Assembly (NCBI RefSeq): GCF_000142805.1
Contig: NC_013084.1
Span: forward strand, 1,335,854-1,399,853
Direction: 5' to 3'
DNA length: 64,000 nucleotides
Origin: Lachancea thermotolerans CBS 6340
Lineage: Eukaryota; Ascomycota; Saccharomycetes; Saccharomycetales; Saccharomycetaceae
Shown here: positions 56,143 to 64,000 of the stretch, in pieces
Position numbering within the stretch: position 1 is the stretch's first letter
Layout of the letters: each line of letters begins with the position of its first letter
Translations under genes and position numbers: made by a program
Notes under the pieces: model-generated
What the model was told of the DNA's origin: nothing
Seen by the model: only the letters and a program-made list of their open reading frames with translations
The model's database searches: none

Positions 56143-58002
56143 TTAGTGTGTATTCACATCAAGCTTAAATTCTTGAGAAGCCGGACAAGAGAAAAAATCA
56201 ATTTCGAGGCAGCTGTCATCAGCAGCTAACATGGGGTCTATAGCATCATCAAAATTAATGAGGTCAGAAGCTTCATAAAATGCTGAGCTGCTCCCTGAAC
56301 AACTTGAGGATGAGCTCAAAGATACTGCTGATGTTTTGGTTTCTAAAATTGGACTTTCGAGCTGCCCAAAGCGAAACTCCTCCGTGCTTTCAGAGGCTTT
56401 GGTCACTGATAACAAAGATTGAGATTCGTCAGTAAGATTTTGTTGAAAATTTTCAAGTACTCCCTCTGTCTCATGGAAATCCCAAAGCCGTATCAGAGTT
56501 CGATACCACGGAGCGTCATTTTTCCACAGTAAAAAAACCTCAGAAACCATTTCGCGGAAATTGAAACCTTCATGTAAACCCTTGTGGATTGGATGCGAGT
56601 CTCTTTTCTGTTGTCTGAGGGACATACCTATCGCATAAACTATGAAGGTTTTCAATGTAAATCCTAACGATTTTATGCGTATGGTATCTTTGTTCAGATT
56701 GCAAAAGTCCTTTGTCAATAAGGAATGGATGCCTGTGAACTTTTCTTCTAACAAGACGAGAAGAGGCTCGTCGAAAGGGCGATTTTGAAGCTCATTTTGC
56801 ATGCAAAACATCCACAAGATATTCAGTTCAATTGCGATCAGAGATAACTCGCAGGAGGCTCTCAAGAATTTATCTGCGTTGTTCGGTACCTTTTTTTTGT
56901 AATAGCTTTTTAACTGCGCAATTGTGAATTCCAATTGTGAGGAGGATGTAAGAACACATCTCCAAACCTGTGAAAGCTTTAAGTGAAAGTTATACTCATA
57001 CCAGAGCGTATGTGTATGCTCACTATTGGGAAATTCGAATTTTTTAACAAAAAATTGATCAAATGATGTTGGCTCAAGTAAGGCAACTGCTCCCATCCAC
57101 AGATTCCTTTTAATATTTGCGTTTTCATTGGGAAGCCTACTTGCAAATAATCCCAGATTCATAGTCATGTTGCGTATAGAACTTGAGAGCGTATCGTAAA
57201 GACTATCACATAGCTTCATATCACCCGAGTAAATCTTGAGATACAATAAGCAGGACAGATTATGCTCACTGGGTAAAGTGATAATTTTAAGTTGATCAGC
57301 ATAATGAAAAATGACTTCGGCAGGTACAGAAAGGGCGTTGGTTAGACATGAAATTAAAAGTGAAGACATGAGAACAAAAGGTGCATGCTCGTTGTCAAGG
57401 TTTCCTTTTAATATTACCTCCTCGAACAAACTTTCGAAGAGGTCTTTTTGAAAAAAAGTGTAGTGTTGATATAATTGGGTGTAAAATATAGTTTTTGATT
57501 TCATAAATACTTCATTGTCGGGAAGTAGACGTTTAATATTCGTTCTGGGGTCAGTTTCGGTAAGATCTTGTGTTTTCAAGTTAAATTGGGTTTCGTGGAA
57601 CGCGGTTTCTTGCTCAAACAAATCTGCATTTAGGCCCCTTAAAAAAGGATCCCGGGCGAACAATGCTACGTCGCTGAGGGGCGAGTAGTAGCTTCTCCAA
57701 ACTCCGCCAACCTTTACCGGAGTCACAAATATATCCCAAGATATTTTGGGCTTTGAGACTTCAGAAGTGCAGCTGGCAGGAGAATTGGCGACAAGCTGAG
57801 CTCTCAGTTCTAAGAGCTCTTTTTTGAGAGCCACAACTGTCTCAGGTTCCTCTTTCTGCCTATAAGGATTGTAGATGCATTCTAGGCCGTGCTTAGCACA
57901 TCTCGAACAGTTTGGTTTTGCTTTGTCGCATTTTAGCTTCCGTATGCGACATGCGTCGCATACGTGTAATCTTCTGTTTCTCTTTGTCTGTTTGTTGTGC
58001 AT
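56143..58002 (-). CDS. Zn2Cys6 (Gal4-type) transcription factor
   Basis: Protein of 619 residues with an N-terminal binuclear zinc cluster: C15, C18, C25, C32, C35 and C42 (CDACRIRKLKCDKAKPNCSR then CAKHGLEC). It is followed by a linker and a short coiled coil (TVVALKKELLELRAQL, about 55-70) that suggests a dimer. The middle is a fungal regulatory domain, and the C-terminus is Ser/Asp-rich and acidic (DDAIDPMLAADDSCLEIDFF), a likely activation region. It lies between the hydroxyacid oxidase and the MCH transporter, all on the minus strand, so it may control them. CGG-type palindromes occur in its own upstream region. I cannot match it to a named S. cerevisiae factor. Confidence 0.9.
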   Translation of the reverse strand: MHNKQTKRNRRLHVCDACRIRKLKCDKAKPNCSRCAKHGLECIYNPYRQKEEPETVVALKKELLELRAQLVANSPASCTSEVSKPKISWDIFVTPVKVGGVWRSYYSPLSDVALFARDPFLRGLNADLFEQETAFHETQFNLKTQDLTETDPRTNIKRLLPDNEVFMKSKTIFYTQLYQHYTFFQKDLFESLFEEVILKGNLDNEHAPFVLMSSLLISCLTNALSVPAEVIFHYADQLKIITLPSEHNLSCLLYLKIYSGDMKLCDSLYDTLSSSIRNMTMNLGLFASRLPNENANIKRNLWMGAVALLEPTSFDQFFVKKFEFPNSEHTHTLWYEYNFHLKLSQVWRCVLTSSSQLEFTIAQLKSYYKKKVPNNADKFLRASCELSLIAIELNILWMFCMQNELQNRPFDEPLLVLLEEKFTGIHSLLTKDFCNLNKDTIRIKSLGFTLKTFIVYAIGMSLRQQKRDSHPIHKGLHEGFNFREMVSEVFLLWKNDAPWYRTLIRLWDFHETEGVLENFQQNLTDESQSLLSVTKASESTEEFRFGQLESPILETKTSAVSLSSSSSCSGSSSAFYEASDLINFDDAIDPMLAADDSCLEIDFFSCPASQEFKLDVNTH

Positions 58003-59054
58003 GTTAAATTGTATTTGATTGTTTCGTGGGTTTTGTAGGACAAGACATTATTGAGTGAGCAAGCGCCCGCATGGATTGGTTTATCTATGTGAACCGCATT
58101 GCGAGTAGTTCCCGGTAGCCAAAATCAGAGGTGTATGAGTTGCCATCGCTTAGGCTCGGTGAAGCTTGTCTTCCCCGCATCATGTGAAAGGGTTGTTAAG
58201 TGACACTGCTGGCCGAACATTGGCGTAAGATAGTAAATTTTCGGTCTCGTTCCTTGGGAAATTCGCATCTGGAATCTCAAGCTATTATGATAAAAGATTC
58301 CGACTTGTCGTGGGAAGTTTAGTTGTGACAAGTGTAAGACGGGGGAACTCTATTTTTTATACACCACGAAAACTTAAAAAGCATTTGTTCGGCCGAAGCA
58401 CACTTTTTCAAAGGCGGGTGATCTAAGAAGAAATCACAAGAGATAAGCTATAGTTAAACAAGTATTTTGGGGCGCGGCATATTTTGGTTTATACGTGGCG
58501 GGGCAAAAAATGTTGTGGCTGTCCGAAATAGAACTTCGAACATATTATGGGGGGGGGGGAAGCGGAAATGGAGACATAGAAATATATTTCATAGTTATAT
58601 ATGAAAGCTCGGCCCGGCCGAGGTTGCTTGATAGATCCCTCAAATTGCTCTATACTCTGTCTCCTGAGAGGTTGAGAGATCTTCAAAAACAGTAATGTAT
58701 TTTTGTAATTGAAGTTACCTTCTCCTTCGTGTTCGATTCAACTTCATGGACCTTAAGCTATAATGTCTCAACACCCGAATTGCATATAATTCGTGATGTA
58801 CTTCAGCGTTTCCAGAGAAGTTAATAATTACAGTGGGGAAGAAAGAGGCATTCGAAACTGTTCTGATCGGTCTTCGAATTACGATCTGATCTCAGTGTTC
58901 ATGATTATATCCCTCGGATATTAAGATGATGAACACATTTCCCGTACTCTGCTGCGCCGGTTCACCTTACTAGTCCAAATAGTAAAGTTGCCAGGGTTCT
59001 GCATCATGCACCTTTTTAAGGTTACTGTAGACAAGTTGCGCTATCGGCTTTATT
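58003..59054. promoter_or_regulatory. Upstream region of the Zn2Cys6 gene with CGG palindromes
   Basis: 1052 bases with no gene. TTCGGCCGAA at 58388-58397 and CTCGGCCCGGCCGAG at 58608-58622 are inverted CGG/CCG repeats in otherwise AT-rich DNA, candidate binding sites for the factor itself. A G10 run lies near 58549-58558. Confidence 0.45.
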
Positions 59055-60674
59055 TCAAGCCTTAACAATGAAAAACATCCTTTTGATGTAGTTGTATGGA
59101 GTTTTCTGCTGAAGTTCCTGATAGTAGGCTTTCTGCTGTTCGGTGCTGCTTGAGTTTCTAACTTTTGCGGCAAGAACTCTTCTCAATTTTAACTCGCGGT
59201 ATGGCATGAGACATAAAAGTCCACCAAAGAACATGCATGCGACAAATATTTGGCAATGCAGATAGGGTCGCGAGGATGATGGTGTTCTTAGATGCAGGCC
59301 GATAACTTCGGCAAATATACTGACAACGCCATTACCGAATAATCCGTATCCGATACCTGCTGCAAACTTTTGTATCCCTACGACATCTGAAACCAGAGGA
59401 ACAATGTTCACAGACCCAACACCCACACCAAATCCAAGCAAGAAGCAAAATGGCACCAATTCGCTAAATTTTGTGATATTTAGCCAAAAAGGTAGTATGA
59501 GTATCAAGTCATACACCATAATTAGGATAGTAGCATTGCATCTGCCAACAATTTCTGATATCCAGCCCATGAATGGTCTACCTATGGCTTGCGAACCATT
59601 AAAAACGGCGAGAGCAATTGTAGCTTGCTGCGAAGTCATACCCATGGAAGTTGCAAAGTTTGACATCGAAAACAATAATATAACGTAACCAATAGAGGCA
59701 AACGAAGCCCACAGCATGCATAAATGAAGAGGTACTATTTTGAGCACAGACTTGTCAAATGTTTGTTGCATAATTTCTTTGACAGACTTCTTTGGCTGAG
59801 GAATTCTAGGTTTTCGGACGCGAATGAAGTAAAGCGAAATTATATTGAGAAAGAAGGTTGACGCTGCAAGCATTCGCATCGCCCATTTGTGATCGCCTGT
59901 TCGGTCAATCATCGCACGAACAGCAAACGAGTAAACAAGACCACCAAACCCGACCCCCATATGTCCAAAGCCGTTTGCAAGTGCTCTCTTTTTGAGAAAC
60001 CACCCGGGAATTACTATTGTGTTTGAACCAAAAATGACTCCAAAAGAGATACCCAGAAGCACTCCATAAGTGAAATACAACATTCCAACACTTTTTACAA
60101 AGGAACTAGCCACGAAAGCTACAGCTTCCAAAGCAATGGCAAATGCGAGTGTAGGTTTGTACCCAAAGAGACTCATGGCTGCGGCCACGACCGGTAGAAG
60201 GAACAAAGTGAGACCGATCACTAGACCACCTATTATTGCAAAATCAGTCGGTGTAGCTCCTGGAAAGTAGTTCGATGATAGAAAATACGACAAGAACACA
60301 CCCCAGGAGGTATTTGGTCCCCATGTTGCAAAATTCAAGAGTGATACACATGCGCAGGAAACCCAACCATAACCTCCATCCGGGGGCGGATCAAGGTACT
60401 CGTCCTTCGCGTACAGACCGTTGTCATCCTCCATATCTCTTGTGTTCTCATTGAAATCCGCATTTTCTTTATCTGACTTAGGGGAAGAGGTGGTCTGGTC
60501 TTCAATATCCTTTAATTTCTCTATATTGTTCGATACAACGTGTGCAGCAGGGCTAGATGTTAACTCCAGCGAATATCCTCTTGTAAACACGGGAGTCTGA
60601 ATGCTCGATGCTTCATCGCGGTCGCCAGCATTCTTGGCACTTGCGTGTTGCCTTGAAGAGTAATTCTCAGGCAT
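59055..60674 (-). CDS. Monocarboxylate permease-like MFS transporter (MCH family)
   Basis: Protein of 539 residues: a soluble acidic N-terminal tail of about 95 residues, then the family hallmark PPPDGGYGWVSC (DGGYGW at 99-104) and 12 membrane segments, with the central loop around KKSVKEIMQQTFDKSVLKIV. This is the monocarboxylate transporter-like group, which in S. cerevisiae comprises Mch1-Mch5. Mch5 carries riboflavin, and the yeast members studied were not shown to move lactate, so the substrate cannot be inferred from family alone. The fit to Mch2 seems best. The neighbouring hydroxyacid oxidase makes a monocarboxylate substrate plausible. Confidence 0.9.
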   Translation of the reverse strand: MPENYSSRQHASAKNAGDRDEASSIQTPVFTRGYSLELTSSPAAHVVSNNIEKLKDIEDQTTSSPKSDKENADFNENTRDMEDDNGLYAKDEYLDPPPDGGYGWVSCACVSLLNFATWGPNTSWGVFLSYFLSSNYFPGATPTDFAIIGGLVIGLTLFLLPVVAAAMSLFGYKPTLAFAIALEAVAFVASSFVKSVGMLYFTYGVLLGISFGVIFGSNTIVIPGWFLKKRALANGFGHMGVGFGGLVYSFAVRAMIDRTGDHKWAMRMLAASTFFLNIISLYFIRVRKPRIPQPKKSVKEIMQQTFDKSVLKIVPLHLCMLWASFASIGYVILLFSMSNFATSMGMTSQQATIALAVFNGSQAIGRPFMGWISEIVGRCNATILIMVYDLILILPFWLNITKFSELVPFCFLLGFGVGVGSVNIVPLVSDVVGIQKFAAGIGYGLFGNGVVSIFAEVIGLHLRTPSSSRPYLHCQIFVACMFFGGLLCLMPYRELKLRRVLAAKVRNSSSTEQQKAYYQELQQKTPYNYIKRMFFIVKA

Positions 60675-62376
60675 TACGTTAGAGTGTCTTTTTAAATTTA
60701 GGCACCCAAAGACAAGGCCTGGGGCTTCTTGAAAGCTACTTCAATATTGTAGTGCTTATATTGCTTTATACTTTAGTAAGATTCCTCGAGAAATGAAGAT
60801 TAACAGCCAAGACTTTGCAGATAGGCTTTCGATGAGGTCACCAAATACGAGGATATAGCAGTGAGTCAGCTCGAATTTTTACCGCGCTACTTTACCGATC
60901 GGTGGAACCCGGAAATGTGGACTTTCTAAGGCAGCTGCCGCAATCTGTCTGAGCTTTTGATTCTGGTAACTAAAGGCCAATAGAAGAGTAGATGTTATAA
61001 GTTGTTGAGACGCTATTACAACTGTCACTTATCAACTGCTCTTTTGGAGGTGGGTCAGTAATGTACTTAGTATCGGTCCAATTTCAAGCTCCAGTGAAAG
61101 CACTCTGCGGTTTGTGATATCATCACAACACACATTTTGTCAAAATGAGCTAAAATTAGGCTACTTGAAACCTGTATAAGCATCAATTCAAGAACGCTGG
61201 AACTAAAATTTTTGTTTCGTCAACTTGAAATCGGTATAGACACTAACCCAAAAACTCTGGAACTACATTTTGCATTAGTTCAATCGCTCCAACTGGTTAA
61301 TTGGTGTTGAAAATCTTCAAGTTTTGTCACGAACGTGGTGAATAGCCATCCTACCCACCGCTCGCATGTCTTTTGGTAAATTTCCTTGCAAACCTTGAAA
61401 TTATTATCGTTATGGTTTCTAGAGTGTTCCACTCATCACGAAGTCAAACAATATGAGCTTGCCCGCCAACCAACTCATTTTATTTCCCCTCTAATTGAAG
61501 TAGTTTTCTTCTCCTTTTGTATGTCAGACTTTCTGTTACCACCGAATCTCTTAATTTGGTTTATCGCAGTCAAGCGAGATAGCTAATGGATCTGACACAT
61601 GAAGCCTCAGCCACAAGAAGGCCATTTCGGTCAAGACGCGTTCGCGTAGTGCCTCTTCATCTCTGACTTAAATTTATTCAGGATCTTGCTGCTAAGCTTC
61701 ATTTCATCTCAAGAGAATATACACCGGGATTTGCCATGATTTCACCTTTTTCACCTCTTCCCACTTCGATTTTTGAGTTTTGTCTTCTTTTGACACTCGT
61801 ATATCTGACGCTGTGAACAGAAATCGCCAGCAAATATGTTTGCTAAAACAGTTTGTAACATGAAAGCCAAGACAATATCATCTAAATTCAAAGTCTGGGT
61901 AATTACTAGCGGGAGGAATAGGAAAAAAAGCTCCCTCAAGTTGTGTTTTTTGTCCAAAAGGTACTAAATTACTTGGAAATATCAGCATCAGATATATTCT
62001 CAGTTCGTTTTCAGAAACTCTGTTTAAACTGGAAGCATTCTAAGTTTTGTACTCCAAGTTAAGGTTGATCCATATCTTTACATATATATAAATATATATA
62101 GTAGAGTGAGGCGCTTCTTATTGAACTTCGAGGCCGCATTGGGCGGATAACTTTTAAAAGCAGCGGATTATATCCTGAGGGAAGCCACACTGTGAGGTTG
62201 ACGTTAGTTATTTCCACCTATAAATCTCACTGGATACCTTCGTAAACCCTGTCAATTTTATGTTTTAACCTTATTTAATACCTTGAAAGCTGCCGTCGGC
62301 TGGAGATGCAAACTTATAAGACTTGGCTCTAAATAAATGCATATTCTAGCCGGGAGTGTTGATGCGTTGATCCCGT
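60675..62376. other. 1.7-kb gene-poor spacer with a degenerate tandem repeat
   Basis: AT-rich. It holds the MCH promoter with ACCGATCGGT at 60894-60903, a two-unit 60-base repeat at 61161-61280 and an AT run at 62082-62100. Short frames (66-68 codons) are not convincing. Confidence 0.5.
61161..61280. repeat. Two-unit degenerate tandem repeat, period 60
   Basis: Units 61161-61220 and 61221-61280 align without gaps and agree at about 40 of 60 positions, including ACTTGAAA, GTATA and CTGGAACTA. The function is unknown. Confidence 0.6.
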
Positions 62377-64000
62377 CTAATATTGTTGTTCTTTCTTTTC
62401 GCAATTTGACTCCGTTTGTGAATAAGATCCGTTCTCGAGGGCTGTTGCATCTTTGGGGCTGCCATTCGAGAAGCGGGGTCCCCTCACGAAGAACGTCGTT
62501 AAAACCAAACCAAAAGCCCCAGAAGCCAGTGTGAAATATGTGCACTTTTGAAACCCATCTCTGAACCTTTCGAAAGAATCTGGCCGGCTTTTTACCTGCG
62601 TAATGTTGCCCAACACTGAAACCATAACAGAAAATGTCATCTCTATTCCCAATTGTGCGAAGGTTTGCGTTACTCCTGAAGCAATTCCTTTGGCACCGCT
62701 TGGTGCATCCCCAACGACTAACTTTAATGCGTAAGGGTAAAAAATCGCCGCCCCAAATCCCACTAATATTTGGCTGCAAAACATGATTTTCCAATAGAGG
62801 TTTTCTTCAACTAGATGCAACTGGATTAATATAATGCTACCACAGACCATTGATAAAAACCCTAACGCAACGCCTATGCGCGGTCTGAGCTTCACGGATT
62901 TTGAAGCACAAATAGTATTTCCAATCACCATAGTTATAATCAACGGCACAAGTTTTACACCAGCTAAGAGTGGACTATTTTTGTCAACATATTGCGAGTA
63001 TTGATCTATGATGTAAATGTTAGAATAAAGACATCCACCATTGCATAGGAAGCCTAGAGTGATTGGTATAAAATTCGTCATAAAGAGGACATCTCTCGGT
63101 ATCAAAACCTGAACCTTTTCTAAATACCTGGAAGTGTCACAGCCCAACTTTTTTAGAAAGATAACTAGGTTCTGGTAGGAGCAATTCCAAGCGAAAAATC
63201 CACAAAAAAATATCATTCCAATAGTAAAAGGCACATATGCAACAGGTCTTTTCCACGACTCACCACCTTCAGTGAGGCCTACTACAATAAGCACACTGCC
63301 ACTAATAAAAATAAGAGACCCCACAAAGTCAAGGGAAGCAACCTTTCCTGGCCTGTGTATGCTTCCTTCATAATCCTGCTCTGCAAATTTATGTTCTTCA
63401 ATCCGGTATGTGAAGAAGAAAGCAGCAATAGATACAAGCAACATTCCTGCAAATGAAAGGTAGAAAATGCCTTTATACCCGACGTTTGTTAGCGCAAAGG
63501 CGCCTCCTATGATAAGACCAATTCCGATGGTCGAACTAAATCCGCAGGAGACAACGGCGAAAAAGAGTTGGACGTCCTCTGGATCCGCTAGTGTGGGAAT
63601 GAGTGCATAGCCACAGGGCACAAGTCCTGCAGCCGCGATACCCTGAAGAGCTCTTAAAACGGCAAAGGCGGGGAAGTTGGTAACCACTGCACACAGCAGA
63701 CAGAATAGACTAAAAAAGAAACCGCTTATTGTGAACAAGACAGAGTTCCCTATTATGTCCCCAAGTCTTCCCATGAATGCAATAAGGCCAGCAAATGTTA
63801 TTGCATAAGAAGTTAGTGCCCATGAAGCCGTTGTGTACTCAAGACCGTAAGTTTCTCCAAGGTCCTCGATGACAGAAATAACACCAGCAACGTTTAAGAG
63901 ATCGAAGGTACAGCCTAGGAAAATTAAGGCCATATTTATGATGAGCTGATACTTTGAATTCTGACATCTACGACGTAAATTGTAAATTCCTTCACTAAGC
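62377..64000 (-). CDS. DHA2-family MFS drug/H+ antiporter, 5' end outside the window
   Basis: The frame is open from the window end (64000) to the stop at 62377. The first in-window Met (63933) falls inside the first membrane segment (INMALIFLGCTFDLLNVAGV), so the real start lies beyond the window. About 540 residues are visible. MFS motif A appears as GRLGDIIGNSVLF; the antiporter motif C region (about PCGYALIPTLADPE...GIGLIIGGAFAL) and about 14 membrane segments indicate the DHA2 group (Atr1, YOR378W and relatives). Substrates in this group range from drugs to boron and ammonium. The tail is hydrophilic (KDATALENGSYSQTESNCEK). A gene of this type is common near yeast telomeres. Confidence 0.88.
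   Translation of the reverse strand, partial: LSEGIYNLRRRCQNSKYQLIINMALIFLGCTFDLLNVAGVISVIEDLGETYGLEYTTASWALTSYAITFAGLIAFMGRLGDIIGNSVLFTISGFFFSLFCLLCAVVTNFPAFAVLRALQGIAAAGLVPCGYALIPTLADPEDVQLFFAVVSCGFSSTIGIGLIIGGAFALTNVGYKGIFYLSFAGMLLVSIAAFFFTYRIEEHKFAEQDYEGSIHRPGKVASLDFVGSLIFISGSVLIVVGLTEGGESWKRPVAYVPFTIGMIFFCGFFAWNCSYQNLVIFLKKLGCDTSRYLEKVQVLIPRDVLFMTNFIPITLGFLCNGGCLYSNIYIIDQYSQYVDKNSPLLAGVKLVPLIITMVIGNTICASKSVKLRPRIGVALGFLSMVCGSIILIQLHLVEENLYWKIMFCSQILVGFGAAIFYPYALKLVVGDAPSGAKGIASGVTQTFAQLGIEMTFSVMVSVLGNITQVKSRPDSFERFRDGFQKCTYFTLASGAFGLVLTTFFVRGPRFSNGSPKDATALENGSYSQTESNCEKKEQQY

Noticed and set aside
1-64000. LTR retrotransposons, solo LTRs, DNA transposons and CRISPR arrays.
   Set aside because: No integrase, reverse transcriptase or transposase frames, no LTR-like terminal repeats and no regularly spaced repeats were seen. 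The Ty1-type heptamer at 25897 is in a host gene.

Overview
The window is nuclear DNA of a budding yeast of the family Saccharomycetaceae, from a lineage that did not go through the whole-genome duplication; Lachancea or a close relative fits best. The basis is compact genes, few short introns with GTATGT-type donors and TACTAAC/TATTAAC branch sites, and single-copy gene orders that interleave pairs of S. cerevisiae duplicated regions. Names were assigned from remembered S. cerevisiae proteins and their order; no database search was run. Layout: (1) 1-7.8 kb matches the YOR315W/YMR243-244 neighbourhood: a truncated probable SFG1, ZRC1, a SUN-family secreted protein (YMR244W-like) and COA6, with an HSP30-family gene between the last two. 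(2) At 8.4-9.9 kb a class III aminotransferase of unknown substrate sits where this block meets the next. (3) 10.5-40.8 kb is a nearly unbroken ancestral version of YMR140-YMR154 interleaved with YDL081-YDL089: SIP5, RPP1A, RPL13, RPS16, FDO1, SUB2, NDE1, a SERF-like gene, TIF34, a dienelactone hydrolase (YDL086W-like), a DUF1766 gene, LDO45/LDO16, SWP1, IMP1, LUC7, two tandem YIM1 genes, NUP53, NUR1 and RIM13. (4) 41.1-52.2 kb matches YLL048-050/YHL035-039: a YBT1-type ABC transporter, an unrecognised 594-residue protein, LDB18, COF1 and EFM1. (5) 52.7-64 kb has no syntenic counterpart that I recognise and looks accessory: an FMN-dependent 2-hydroxyacid oxidase or monooxygenase, a Zn2Cys6 regulator, a monocarboxylate permease-like (MCH) transporter and a DHA2 drug/H+ antiporter cut by the window end, separated by long empty spacers. 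Base composition changes along the window: nearly half G+C on the left, an island reaching about 80% G+C in places at about 22.2-23.5 kb, and about 40% on the right (by-eye estimates). The most striking observation is a host gene at 25885-26647. Its 5-codon start and its 248-codon body lie in different frames, joined exactly at the heptamer CTT AGG C, the +1 programmed frameshift site known from Ty1 and ABP140. The shift joins an N-terminal Cys/His knuckle to a T5orf172 (DUF1766) domain. Other notable points are a conserved overlapping-splice arrangement that yields LDO45 and LDO16 from one locus, an intron inside the splicing helicase gene SUB2, a short gene-conversion tract between the two YIM1 copies, GC palindromes at the 3' ends of the SERF-like gene and TIF34, and a possible hydroxyacid-use cluster at the right end. 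I saw no tRNA, retroelement, DNA transposon or CRISPR array.
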